DNA of 14,615 bases from Gemmatimonadota bacterium (GTDB taxonomy: Bacteria > JAAXHH01): assembly GCA_026713285.1 (NCBI GenBank), contig JAPOOT010000322.1, positions 1-14,615 of the forward strand. The letters are read 5' to 3'. The position numbers were made by a program, and so were the translations under genes. Below, piece by piece: positions 6,853-14,366 of this stretch. Position 1 is the first letter of the stretch. Every line of letters starts with the position of its first letter. The notes below the pieces were generated by a model. The model was not told the DNA's origin. It worked only from the letters and a program-made list of their open reading frames with translations, and did not search any database.

Positions 6853-7404
6853 TCACTTCAGTTCCACGAAGGGGCGTAAACGGCCGAGTTTGGCGGGGCC
6901 GATTCCCTTTACTTCGAGCAGTTGTTCAACGCTTGCGAAGTGTCCTGACCTTTTCCGGTAGGCGATTATCTCCGCCGCCAGTTTCGGCCCGATACCCGGA
7001 AGTTTCTGAAGTTCGGACGCAGGGGCGGTATTTACAGGCACTTGCAGGCCGCCGGCCGAGGAGGCCGGATTCGAAGAGACTCCGGCGGCCGGGTATACGG
7101 AACCGGCGGCCGGGTATACGGAATCCAACCTCCTGGGGTCGGCTGACGGAACCGTAACGTTCCCGGCGGCCTTCTGTCCTTCGATTTCACGCGCCGCGGC
7201 CGGAGACCGCATCGCTCCGGTCGCGTCGGTTCCTGAGGCTGGCGCCGGCTCGGGCCGGATTCCGGCGTTCGGCCGGCCTACTGCAGGGGCCGGTCCCAGG
7301 TCGGGCAGGAAACCCGAATCGTACTGTTTCACGAGCAGAACGAAGGCGCCAACCAGCATGCTGACCGCAACGAAAATGACGGCCTGTACTTCCGCTCTCG
7401 TCAT
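6853..7404 (-). CDS. comEA: ComEA-like membrane-anchored helix-hairpin-helix DNA-binding protein
   Basis: A 183-residue protein with an uncleaved-looking N-terminal membrane segment (about 8-25, hydrophobic from VIFVAV to VLLV) followed by Lys-Gln-Tyr. A low-complexity Pro/Ala/Gly/Ser linker of about 95 residues (28-121) follows, then a tandem helix-hairpin-helix module (122-183) with LPGIGPKLAAEIIAYR and VKGIGPAKLGRLRPF. This is the ComEA architecture: the HhH module binds double-stranded DNA in the periplasm during uptake. Similar HhH proteins of unknown function exist, and no other competence gene is in the window, so the natural-transformation role is inferred. The linker holds an exact 21-bp tandem duplication. 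An extended -10 lies 46-54 bp upstream and a terminator follows, so it may be a single-gene transcript. An AAAGG stretch precedes the ATG by about 8-9 nt. Confidence 0.85.
   Translation of the reverse strand: MTRAEVQAVIFVAVSMLVGAFVLLVKQYDSGFLPDLGPAPAVGRPNAGIRPEPAPASGTDATGAMRSPAAAREIEGQKAAGNVTVPSADPRRLDSVYPAAGSVYPAAGVSSNPASSAGGLQVPVNTAPASELQKLPGIGPKLAAEIIAYRKRSGHFASVEQLLEVKGIGPAKLGRLRPFVELK
7082..7123 (-). repeat. Exact 21-bp tandem duplication in the comEA linker
   Basis: 7082-7102 and 7103-7123 are identical 21-bp copies, encoding SVYPAAG twice (about residues 95-108). The length is a multiple of three, so the frame is kept. Perfect identity implies a recent event, or an ongoing length-variable site. 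Confidence 0.9.
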
Positions 7405-7449
7405 GGTCTGACCTTTCGATCGCCTGAGATGGTGCGTCGAAGCCGATTC

Positions 7450-7458
7450 TTTATATCA
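7450..7458 (-). promoter_or_regulatory. Candidate extended -10 promoter of comEA
   Basis: On the minus strand the sequence TGATATAAA has a TATAAA hexamer (5 of 6 to consensus) preceded by TGn, the extended -10 pattern that can work without a good -35, and none is seen here. The predicted start is near 7443, about 39 nt before the comEA ATG. It lies in the 76-bp gap after sprA, so comEA may be transcribed independently of sprA. A short GC-rich inverted repeat (CCGGC-GTC-GCCGG) lies between the sprA stop and this element but lacks a T-run. Confidence 0.5.
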
Positions 7459-7480
7459 CCGGCGACGCCGGCAAGGCCGG

Positions 7481-10400
7481 TCAGTTGAAAACGAACTCGG
7501 TCCACAGCCCGCCGCCTCGTCGAATCCGTTTCTGCCGGGTGATTACGTTCAGCGTATTCGTAAACTCGAGCGTGACACCACCGCGGATGTACCTGCTGAA
7601 ACGGTAGTCCGTCGTGACTGAGAACCGGTTCTGATTCTGTCCGTTGTTGGGTTGGAAATCGCCGCCTAACCGCGATAAAAGCGTCTCGTTGGTATTCCGG
7701 GTGTATTGCAGCCGGGCGTTTATGTCCCCGCTCGTCCGCTTCCCGAAGATCCGGATACCGGGCCTGAGCCGGTAGTCCACTGCGACGGTGAGTGACCTGT
7801 TCTGCTGTTTCTGGTCGGTCGTGTTCCGTCCGAACCGGGTCAATCCGTCCAATGTGGTAAAGTTGCCTCGGATCACCACGCCCGCGTTCAGATCGAAGAC
7901 GAAGCCGATCAGAGGAGACAGGGAAGTCGTGGTCGTCCGGGTGATACCGGCTTCACCAGGATCCGAATCTCCCGCATTCGCCTGCGCGGCCGCGAGGGCC
8001 ACCAGCCCCAGGTCGGTGTTCTTCCCCTTGCGTCTCGAGTACCCGCTGGACAGTTCGATGCGGCGGAAGCTCCGTCCGAAGTCGCCCATGCTCCTGAGAT
8101 TGGGACTCCAGCGCAGGTTCACTTCAGGCCATGTGGTATTATCCTGCTTTCGGTTCAGATTCGAGGACCGGTTATGGGTCGACACCCATGTGGGCCTGAT
8201 GGACAGGGTCGCGCCGCGAAACCGGATTCCCGTTCCCAGGTTGAAGGAAGACCGGTTCGCTTCCGACTCCTGGTTACGCTGGATGCCGGTAACTCCGCCG
8301 CCGGACCCCAGGGTATCGAACGGCACCGAGAAATTATCCGACAGTCCCATGCGTTCCCGCAAGGTCGGGCGGGATACCGCGTTGAAGAAGTTCTGGTTGC
8401 GACTGATCGTGTAGTTCAGGGTGACCGGCGTGAAGTTGCTCAAGACCGCGGCAAGCCGGTCCGACACGTTTCGTCGGAACCATCCGGCGTCTTCCGGTCT
8501 CGATCGTCGAGAAGATTCCCCGAGGACGTTCGATACCATTCTGGCCAAATTGAAGTTCGTTCGCACGCCCTGCTGGTTGCTGAACGTGATGGACCGCGCG
8601 TTTGGAGAAGCTCCGACGAGTTGCAGCTGTGGATTCCGGTTCTCCGCGTAAGACGTGGTAAAGTTGTAGGACGGCCTGAACCAGGTCGTGATACCGGGAC
8701 GATAGTCGACGCCCAGATTCTGGCGGTAGCTGGTTTCCGGACCGAATTCCAGCTTGGTAAAAGATACGGTGGAATCGGATTTCATGTCGTTGGAAACCGC
8801 GAGGTTGTAATTCATCCTCAACGATCCGAAAGGTTCCATGATTGCCCGGATATTTCGGTTCAGATACCTGATGAAACGTTCGCCGCGGTCCGTACTTTCC
8901 GCCTCCGTTTCTCCGGTGTTTCCGGTCACGACGGACTGCCTCGCCCTGTTGAGGTAGATCCGCCTGTCGCGATTTACTTCCGAGAACAACTCCAGTCGTA
9001 CGGGCAGCGGGTTGAATGTCAGTCCTGAAATAGACTCCGGCAATGGCATCCATCTGAGAATCGGCCACTGGATCTTCGAGCGCGGGGTCAGGTTGTAATG
9101 CAGTCGGGCCCGGTAGGAGCCGGACGTGTCGATCCTGGAGACCGAGTGACGGAAATACCTGGTCGACGTGAAATCTAACCGGACGCGCTCCAGGGTCCAG
9201 GCGACGAAGGGATTACTTGAACCGATACGCTTGGAGAAAGAAGCCGAAAACGAGCGGTCGTTGTTCTCCGTGCGCTGCGCTTCACGCTGTTCCTGGTTCA
9301 ACAGGACGATATCGGACCCGACCTGCAACCGCGGCAGCCTCAGGTCGTTCTTCCAGCGGAGGCGGAGTGGAATGGACAGTCCCCAGTCTTCCGGCAGCAT
9401 GTTTCCCAGATTCAACAGGGAGGAAAAGTTGATCAAAGTGGATCTGCTCCCCGATTCTTCACCGCCAATCCTGCGGAAATGACTGCCTACGCTTCTGACG
9501 GTTCCGAACACTGACAAAACGTCGGCGATATCGGCGTCGAACTTCAGCCGGCCGGCAAGTCCCCGGTCGCGCCTGACGTCGCCCGCCCTCAGTTCGTCCA
9601 ACCAGAGCTCACCTCCCACCAGGGCCTGGTCGTAAGGATTGTAGATCCCCACCGAGATGTGGCGAATACGGGCCAGGGCGGGCGAACCCAGAACCCTGTA
9701 CTGCCTGTTCCCCTCCAGCTCGACGATGGCCAGCGTGAGCCCCTCATTTCGAGGACCTTCCATGAATCGCACGGGACGTGAAATCCCGTCGCTCAGCGTG
9801 ACCGCATAGGTCGTATCCGTTGTCGTCACCGTCCTCCGCGCTGTTTCCGTTTCGCTCTTGAGGACCGTCAGATCGTCGAAAACGACCCTGAGATGGTTCG
9901 CTTCATCCCATCCGGGCAAGACGCGCGTCCGATATTCGTAATAGTCGAATTCTCCGCTTCCGAATCGAATAAAAAAATCGGGCGATCGGCCTGGTTCGAA
10001 GTTGTCCGAACCGTGAATGTAAAGCCGCAGCGTGTTGTAGAGCGTATAGTCCTGGTCGGAATATAGCGTACGATAAGCCTGGGCGCTGTGGTGCGGTTGC
10101 AGGTTGGTATAGGTGATGATCAGCGACTGTTCCTTGTTCTGGAGACCGGTCACCCGGTCGTACTCGATGATCGCGCCGGGAGGCGACGTATATTCACCCG
10201 GATTGTCGTACGTGTTCTTCACGGCGACATCGAAAGTCTCTCCGGCGGTGGACAACGCGGAAGCAGGAACCGGATTGCCGGTGGAATCGGTTATCGCCCC
10301 GGTAAAGTCTTCCTGCCATTGGTTGCCGACGATATTGATGGAGGCGATACGCGTTTTTACTGGCTCGTCCACCTTCGTGATCCAAAGCCTGACCATTTCG

Positions 10401-13400
10401 ATCCGGTCGAATCCCGGCATGCCCACCGAACCGGCGTAAGCGCGGTTCGCCAGGCCGGCAGCGCCTTCGGCCGTTTCCGCATCCGCATCCGCACCGTCCT
10501 GGCGGCCCATGCCGTCCAACGACGGGTCCACACCGGCCGCCGCGCCGAGGATTTCGGTGTCCAGCGGTATGCGGTACATGCGCCAACTGTCCGGGTTGCC
10601 CCAGTTGGCGCGCTCCAGGTCGCCACCGGCTACGAGCACCGTGTCATCGTGGTCCGGACTCAGATTCACGGCGAATTCGAAATAGTCGTTTTGTAAGTCC
10701 AGAAAGCCGGAGTAATCGAGGTCTTCGGTATCGGGCCGACGGTTCTGGTCCGGATCGTTGGCATTCACTTCCGGTCCATTGATCTTGCTGTAATCGACCT
10801 GGTCGACCGGCACGGTACCGCCCTTCGTGCCCTCGAAGTGGAAGTTGTCCCCGTGTGGATCGGGGTTGTTCACCGGATCGTAACCGGCCTCCTCTTCATC
10901 CCTCAAACCGTCCATCCCGATATCTTCTTCCGGTTCCAGCAGGTTGTTGCCGAATCCGTCACTCCGGTCGTCTTCCGTATCCAGACTGCCGTTACCGTTG
11001 ACATCCTCGCTGATTGCCCCAAGGTCGACATGCAGTTCGCCGCGATTCCCGTTCACCCATATCTCGATGAACCGGCTGCGCGTCTGGTCCACGTTGGCCC
11101 CGGAGAGCGGATGCATCAACCCGGCCCACCTGCTGAGCACGTCGCCCTGGCCGTTTTCCCGGCCGGGCGCGTTGAAGGTCGAGTCCGCAGACAAGCCGCC
11201 CCAGCGAAGGTCGGGTTCCGTGGGATCGTATTCCATGATCAGCACGTGCTGCAACTGGTCGCGGCCCGTGACCTCGCGGGTGGGGTAAATCTGGCGGACA
11301 TCGACCTGCTCGAGGGGATTGTACCAGATCATCCGGCCCCGCTGCTGGTGTTCGTATCGATCGGGTGGGCTGGCCGGCCGCCAGCCGCTCCGGCGCACGC
11401 CCAGGTCTGTTTCCTCCTTGCTTCCTTCGAAATCGTCAATAAACCCGTCGCCCAGGATATTGGGGTTGGGAACGCTCTGAGCCAGCTCGGCCTCGATGAT
11501 CAACGAGGACGATTCTTCCGCCAGGTCCGCGGGGGAGATGAAATCCACGAAGGAAGTCAGAAAGTCAGGTTCGAACGCCAGCCGCGTATCGATCCCCCAC
11601 ATCATGTACCGTCCGGTTTCTCGGCCGATCCGGGACTTCTGCTCCAGGGACTTGTCGGACCGGTATAGTAATGTGCCTTTGATCCAGGACTGTTCGCTGA
11701 ACTGGTATTCACCCTGAAATCCCATCAGGGTGTTCGACACAGGCTTGAAGAAAGGGGCGAACTGGAACTGGACGGTCACGTCCGCATCCGGACTCAGGGC
11801 CTCCTCGTTCGTGAAACGGATCTGCCCGACTTCGTAGAGAATGATGTAATCGGTTCCCCGCTGCAGTTGCTGGCCGTTCAACCGCACGATTTCACTCCCC
11901 TCGATGATATTGGTCCGCCCGAGGGAGTACTGGGACAACTGGTTACGGTATTCGACCTCAAGGAAGTACTTGTGCAGCCTGCTGTGCTGGCTGAAGATCT
12001 GTTCGCTCGAAAGATTATAGAACCCGGGCGTTTCATCGGGAAGGCCTTCGCCCTGCGTATCCGGATAGGCCAGTTGGCCGGCGGATGTTACGGTCAGGGC
12101 GGGCGCGAAGGGATACTGGTCCGGGAAGATCAGTTCACCGCGCTCGAAATTGAACAACGCATAGTCGATGTCGACGATCCGGTCGGGCACGGAACCGGGG
12201 TCCACCCCCCTCCGGTCGAGCCCCAGCAACTGGATGAAGGGCGTCCCGTTCTCGTCGACCTCACTGTGCTCGCCCTCGGACTGCAACCTGTATATCCTCA
12301 GTTCGAAGTTGTTCGGATCGATGTCCGTCTGGCCGAGGTAGTACACATTCCGCCACTCGTACTGCCAGGTGTCCCACTGGGAGGGATCGTCCGGGGTGGC
12401 GGGAGGGCGCTCCTGCTGCCGCTTGAGCAGACGCAGCAGCGGGACGTCGCCTTCCAGGCGACCGTACTTTTTGACTTCTCCGTTCCGGTTCACGGTCTCG
12501 TAGTATACCCCGAGCATGTCGTCTTCCTGCAGGGGCGTGTTCAACGCGATGTAGCCGAATCGCTGGTTTACGTAGAATTCGTCGGATTCCAGGTACCTGA
12601 ACTTCCCTTCCACGAATTCACCTGCCTCGGAACCCTGGATGAGTACATTCTCCGAGTCGTACACGGGCGGGTCGGGATATGCATTGGCATTGACCAGCTT
12701 GGCCTGGTTGGTCAGGGTGAGCCGCCCCGACACGTAGACCTGGATGACACGCACCGAGTCATCCGCCGCGACGCGGGACCCGTTCGCGTCCCTGCGCGAG
12801 AAATCGCGGCGGTACCGTTCATCGATGAAATAATAGGTCCTGCGCCTGAAGTCGAGGTCCCGGATCGCCCGCTGAGACCCCTTGGTCCCGGCCTGGAACG
12901 TGGCGGATTCTCCTTCTCCCTTCTCCTGGCTGGCGATCGCGGTCAGGTGGAAGCTGCCGAGTTGGCCCGTCATTTTGACGCCAAACAATCCGGTGTGCTG
13001 CTGCGTATAGCCCGTGAACTCCGTGTTCTTCAGATCGAGAGAAACGTTACCCGCCTCGAAACTCTTCAGGATGCCGTTCCCATCCCGGCCGTCGTCGTAA
13101 ACGTCCTGGTACCGAATGGCGAGGTTGTTGTCGAGGTCGGTGAACGCTTCGCTGTTCTGCTTGATGTTCACCTCGACCTTCTGGCCTATGTTCCCTGAAA
13201 CCGTAAACTCCTGGTTCTGCTTCATGGAAATGTTCGGTGCGCGAGAGAACCGGTTTGTCGCCGTACTCGCGCTGCCTTCCGTCCATTCGCTGGCCATGTC
13301 CATCTCGATGCGCTGGTTCCCCAGAATACGGATAACGGGCGTGCCGCCGCCCAGAAAAGTAGGCAGGTTCACCGGCAGATCGAGGGTCAGAAGGCCTTCC

Positions 13401-13789
13401 TGGCTCAGTCGGGTTTCGGTGTCGAAGACGTAGGACAGCACGGACGTTCGCCACAGTTTTTTAAATTGAGCCGCACTGCGAAGTCGGTAATATTGGTCAA
13501 AGGAGAGGACCAGGGGCACGCGGCGGCCAAGCCCCCGTTCCGCGTCGATGAAAGCCAGTAGCAGGAGGTCGGGATAGACGACTGTCCGGCCGCCCAAAGG
13601 CCACGGCCGGTCGGAGAGGGTACGCAGTGCCGGTCTGTTTTGCCCGCGGGCGATTTCGTCGACCTCATCGAAAGCAACGACGTGCAGGCGCGCGCTTTCG
13701 AGCCGGATCGCCGGGCCTTCCGCCAGTGCGGAGAAGGTCCACAGGGATATCAGCACGTGGCTGAAGACAATCGGACAAATGCGTTTCAT
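7481..13789 (-). CDS. sprA: SprA (Sov)-family type IX secretion outer-membrane translocon
   Basis: A 2102-residue secreted outer-membrane protein; Bacteroidota SprA forms a very large (36-strand) beta-barrel through which T9SS cargo crosses the outer membrane. A signal peptide (1-23, cleavage likely after ALA) leads in. Family-typical stretches are NIGQKVEVNIKQNSEAFTDL (200-219), KSFEAGNVSL (242-251), GLFGVKMTGQLGSFHLTAIA (267-286), RRRTYYFIDERYR (315-327) and GDGFIDDFEGSKEETDLG near 775-800. An acidic central region at about 925-1015 contains EF-hand/thrombospondin-like D-N-G-N-G loops. The C-terminal third has many alternating strands and ends in FVFN, barrel-like. It is slightly shorter than Bacteroidota SprA (about 2300-2400). 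The start ATG at 13787-13789 lacks a clear Shine-Dalgarno. No other T9SS gene is in the window. Confidence 0.88.
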   Translation of the reverse strand: MKRICPIVFSHVLISLWTFSALAEGPAIRLESARLHVVAFDEVDEIARGQNRPALRTLSDRPWPLGGRTVVYPDLLLLAFIDAERGLGRRVPLVLSFDQYYRLRSAAQFKKLWRTSVLSYVFDTETRLSQEGLLTLDLPVNLPTFLGGGTPVIRILGNQRIEMDMASEWTEGSASTATNRFSRAPNISMKQNQEFTVSGNIGQKVEVNIKQNSEAFTDLDNNLAIRYQDVYDDGRDGNGILKSFEAGNVSLDLKNTEFTGYTQQHTGLFGVKMTGQLGSFHLTAIASQEKGEGESATFQAGTKGSQRAIRDLDFRRRTYYFIDERYRRDFSRRDANGSRVAADDSVRVIQVYVSGRLTLTNQAKLVNANAYPDPPVYDSENVLIQGSEAGEFVEGKFRYLESDEFYVNQRFGYIALNTPLQEDDMLGVYYETVNRNGEVKKYGRLEGDVPLLRLLKRQQERPPATPDDPSQWDTWQYEWRNVYYLGQTDIDPNNFELRIYRLQSEGEHSEVDENGTPFIQLLGLDRRGVDPGSVPDRIVDIDYALFNFERGELIFPDQYPFAPALTVTSAGQLAYPDTQGEGLPDETPGFYNLSSEQIFSQHSRLHKYFLEVEYRNQLSQYSLGRTNIIEGSEIVRLNGQQLQRGTDYIILYEVGQIRFTNEEALSPDADVTVQFQFAPFFKPVSNTLMGFQGEYQFSEQSWIKGTLLYRSDKSLEQKSRIGRETGRYMMWGIDTRLAFEPDFLTSFVDFISPADLAEESSSLIIEAELAQSVPNPNILGDGFIDDFEGSKEETDLGVRRSGWRPASPPDRYEHQQRGRMIWYNPLEQVDVRQIYPTREVTGRDQLQHVLIMEYDPTEPDLRWGGLSADSTFNAPGRENGQGDVLSRWAGLMHPLSGANVDQTRSRFIEIWVNGNRGELHVDLGAISEDVNGNGSLDTEDDRSDGFGNNLLEPEEDIGMDGLRDEEEAGYDPVNNPDPHGDNFHFEGTKGGTVPVDQVDYSKINGPEVNANDPDQNRRPDTEDLDYSGFLDLQNDYFEFAVNLSPDHDDTVLVAGGDLERANWGNPDSWRMYRIPLDTEILGAAAGVDPSLDGMGRQDGADADAETAEGAAGLANRAYAGSVGMPGFDRIEMVRLWITKVDEPVKTRIASINIVGNQWQEDFTGAITDSTGNPVPASALSTAGETFDVAVKNTYDNPGEYTSPPGAIIEYDRVTGLQNKEQSLIITYTNLQPHHSAQAYRTLYSDQDYTLYNTLRLYIHGSDNFEPGRSPDFFIRFGSGEFDYYEYRTRVLPGWDEANHLRVVFDDLTVLKSETETARRTVTTTDTTYAVTLSDGISRPVRFMEGPRNEGLTLAIVELEGNRQYRVLGSPALARIRHISVGIYNPYDQALVGGELWLDELRAGDVRRDRGLAGRLKFDADIADVLSVFGTVRSVGSHFRRIGGEESGSRSTLINFSSLLNLGNMLPEDWGLSIPLRLRWKNDLRLPRLQVGSDIVLLNQEQREAQRTENNDRSFSASFSKRIGSSNPFVAWTLERVRLDFTSTRYFRHSVSRIDTSGSYRARLHYNLTPRSKIQWPILRWMPLPESISGLTFNPLPVRLELFSEVNRDRRIYLNRARQSVVTGNTGETEAESTDRGERFIRYLNRNIRAIMEPFGSLRMNYNLAVSNDMKSDSTVSFTKLEFGPETSYRQNLGVDYRPGITTWFRPSYNFTTSYAENRNPQLQLVGASPNARSITFSNQQGVRTNFNLARMVSNVLGESSRRSRPEDAGWFRRNVSDRLAAVLSNFTPVTLNYTISRNQNFFNAVSRPTLRERMGLSDNFSVPFDTLGSGGGVTGIQRNQESEANRSSFNLGTGIRFRGATLSIRPTWVSTHNRSSNLNRKQDNTTWPEVNLRWSPNLRSMGDFGRSFRRIELSSGYSRRKGKNTDLGLVALAAAQANAGDSDPGEAGITRTTTTSLSPLIGFVFDLNAGVVIRGNFTTLDGLTRFGRNTTDQKQQNRSLTVAVDYRLRPGIRIFGKRTSGDINARLQYTRNTNETLLSRLGGDFQPNNGQNQNRFSVTTDYRFSRYIRGGVTLEFTNTLNVITRQKRIRRGGGLWTEFVFN

Positions 13790-13833
13790 AGGTTTACGAA
13801 AATAAACCGGGGGAGCGACACTCGCAACACCTG

Positions 13834-13839
13834 ATCATA
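13834..13839 (-). promoter_or_regulatory. Possible -10 element of the sprA promoter
   Basis: TATGAT on the minus strand (5 of 6 to TATAAT) would place the start near 13827, leaving a leader of about 38 nt to the sprA ATG. No good -35 lies 16-18 bp upstream. An alternative, TTGCGA-17-TATTTT, is closer to the ATG and would give a nearly leaderless message. Both are weak. Confidence 0.25.
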
Positions 13840-13901
13840 CGTCGGAAGGACGCCCGGCGGGTACCTCGCGTTCCATCGCGGGAACCCCGGAGGTAAAAGA
13901 C

Positions 13902-13930
13902 TTGACAGGGACCGGAGCCGGGATTAGAGT
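13902..13930 (+). promoter_or_regulatory. Sigma-70-type promoter of the 38-residue peptide gene
   Basis: TTGACA (13902-13907, perfect), a 17-bp spacer, and TAGAGT (13925-13930, 4 of 6 with the essential T-A and T). The transcript would begin near 13937 and reach the AGGAG ribosome-binding site at 13971-13975. It faces away from sprA, so the 196-bp space holds divergent promoters. Confidence 0.75.
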
Positions 13931-13985
13931 ACGCGGGGACCCGTCGGAATCCGATTTCAATAAAGAACCCAGGAGTTCGCTTCCC

Positions 13986-14102
13986 ATGGAACAGCAAGCC
14001 GCCGAATTGACCACGGGTGGGTGGGTCTTTCTCGTGATCGCATGGACCGTGATCACAGGGTTGACCGCCGCTTGTTTTATCCGGGTAAGAAAGCTGAAAT
14101 AG
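13986..14102 (+). CDS. 38-residue single-span membrane peptide of unknown function
   Basis: I do not recognise a named family. The 38-residue product starts with a polar acidic head (MEQQAAELTTGG), then one hydrophobic span at about 12-31 (GWVFLVIAW to AACF), and ends in a basic tail RVRKLK. Positive-inside logic would place the C-terminus in the cytoplasm. The start is decided by AGGAG at 13971-13975, 10 nt before the ATG, and by a near-consensus promoter at 13902-13930. A longer in-frame reading from 13902 would begin inside the -35 element and so cannot be made from this promoter. Genes of this size are usually missed by gene callers. It could be a small subunit or regulator of a membrane transporter or oxidase, but nothing nearby says which. 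It is divergent from sprA and upstream of moaD. Confidence 0.7.
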   Translation: MEQQAAELTTGGWVFLVIAWTVITGLTAACFIRVRKLK

Positions 14103-14237
14103 GATCCTGCCCCCACTCGGTTGTCCCGGGTTCTCCCGTCAAGTCTCCCAATCCGCCTCCCGCTCCGCCATAAATCGCTGCCGATCCTCCGGTGTCGACT
14201 ACTCGCCGTCCGCCTCGGACCACGTGCTCCGAACAAC

Positions 14238-14273
14238 GCATGCCATCCCGTGCAAAACGCGGCATGCCGTCCC
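14238..14273. repeat. Pair of 12-bp direct repeats upstream of the moaD promoter
   Basis: GCATGCCATCCC (14238-14249) and GCATGCCGTCCC (14262-14273) match at 11 of 12 positions, 24 bp apart start to start, and end 20 bp before the -35 at 14294. Each contains the palindrome GCATGC. The placement fits an activator-type binding site, but it may be chance. The rest of the 264-bp space (14103-14366) holds only short GC hairpins (for example GTCCG-CCT-CGGAC at 14208-14220) without T-runs. Confidence 0.4.
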
Positions 14274-14293
14274 ATCCTAAATGCGCGCCCTGC

Positions 14294-14322
14294 TTGACAT
14301 TTGGACGTTTTTGCCTTATCCT
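14294..14322 (+). promoter_or_regulatory. Sigma-70-type promoter of moaD
   Basis: TTGACA (14294-14299, perfect), a 17-bp spacer, and TATCCT (14317-14322, 4 of 6). The start would be near 14329, about 38 nt before the moaD ATG. That leader is too short for a molybdenum-cofactor riboswitch. Confidence 0.75.
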
Positions 14323-14366
14323 GTAACGGTTTTCCCGACTTGGAACGATGCCTGTAAAGGACAGCC

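Noticed and set aside
5736..7157. 473-codon plus-strand frame spanning coaD, rsmD and comEA
   Set aside because: It crosses three well-supported minus-strand genes plus a terminator and promoter, and its Arg/Pro-rich product resembles nothing known to me.
11867..13198. 443-codon plus-strand frame inside sprA
   Set aside because: It is antisense to conserved SprA blocks, has no ribosome-binding site or recognisable motif, and its hydrophobic Val-rich composition reflects the complementary codons.
13902..13985. N-terminal extension of the 38-residue peptide to 66 residues
   Set aside because: The upstream ATG lies inside the -35 element of the promoter that should drive the gene, and it has no better ribosome-binding site than the internal ATG.
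14077..14265. Minus-strand 62-codon frame between the small peptide gene and moaD
   Set aside because: No ribosome-binding site, promoter or recognisable motif, and it overlaps the end of the better-supported peptide gene.
14329..14366. Molybdenum-cofactor riboswitch in front of moaD
   Set aside because: The predicted leader is only about 38 nt, far shorter than that RNA class, and no matching fold was seen upstream.
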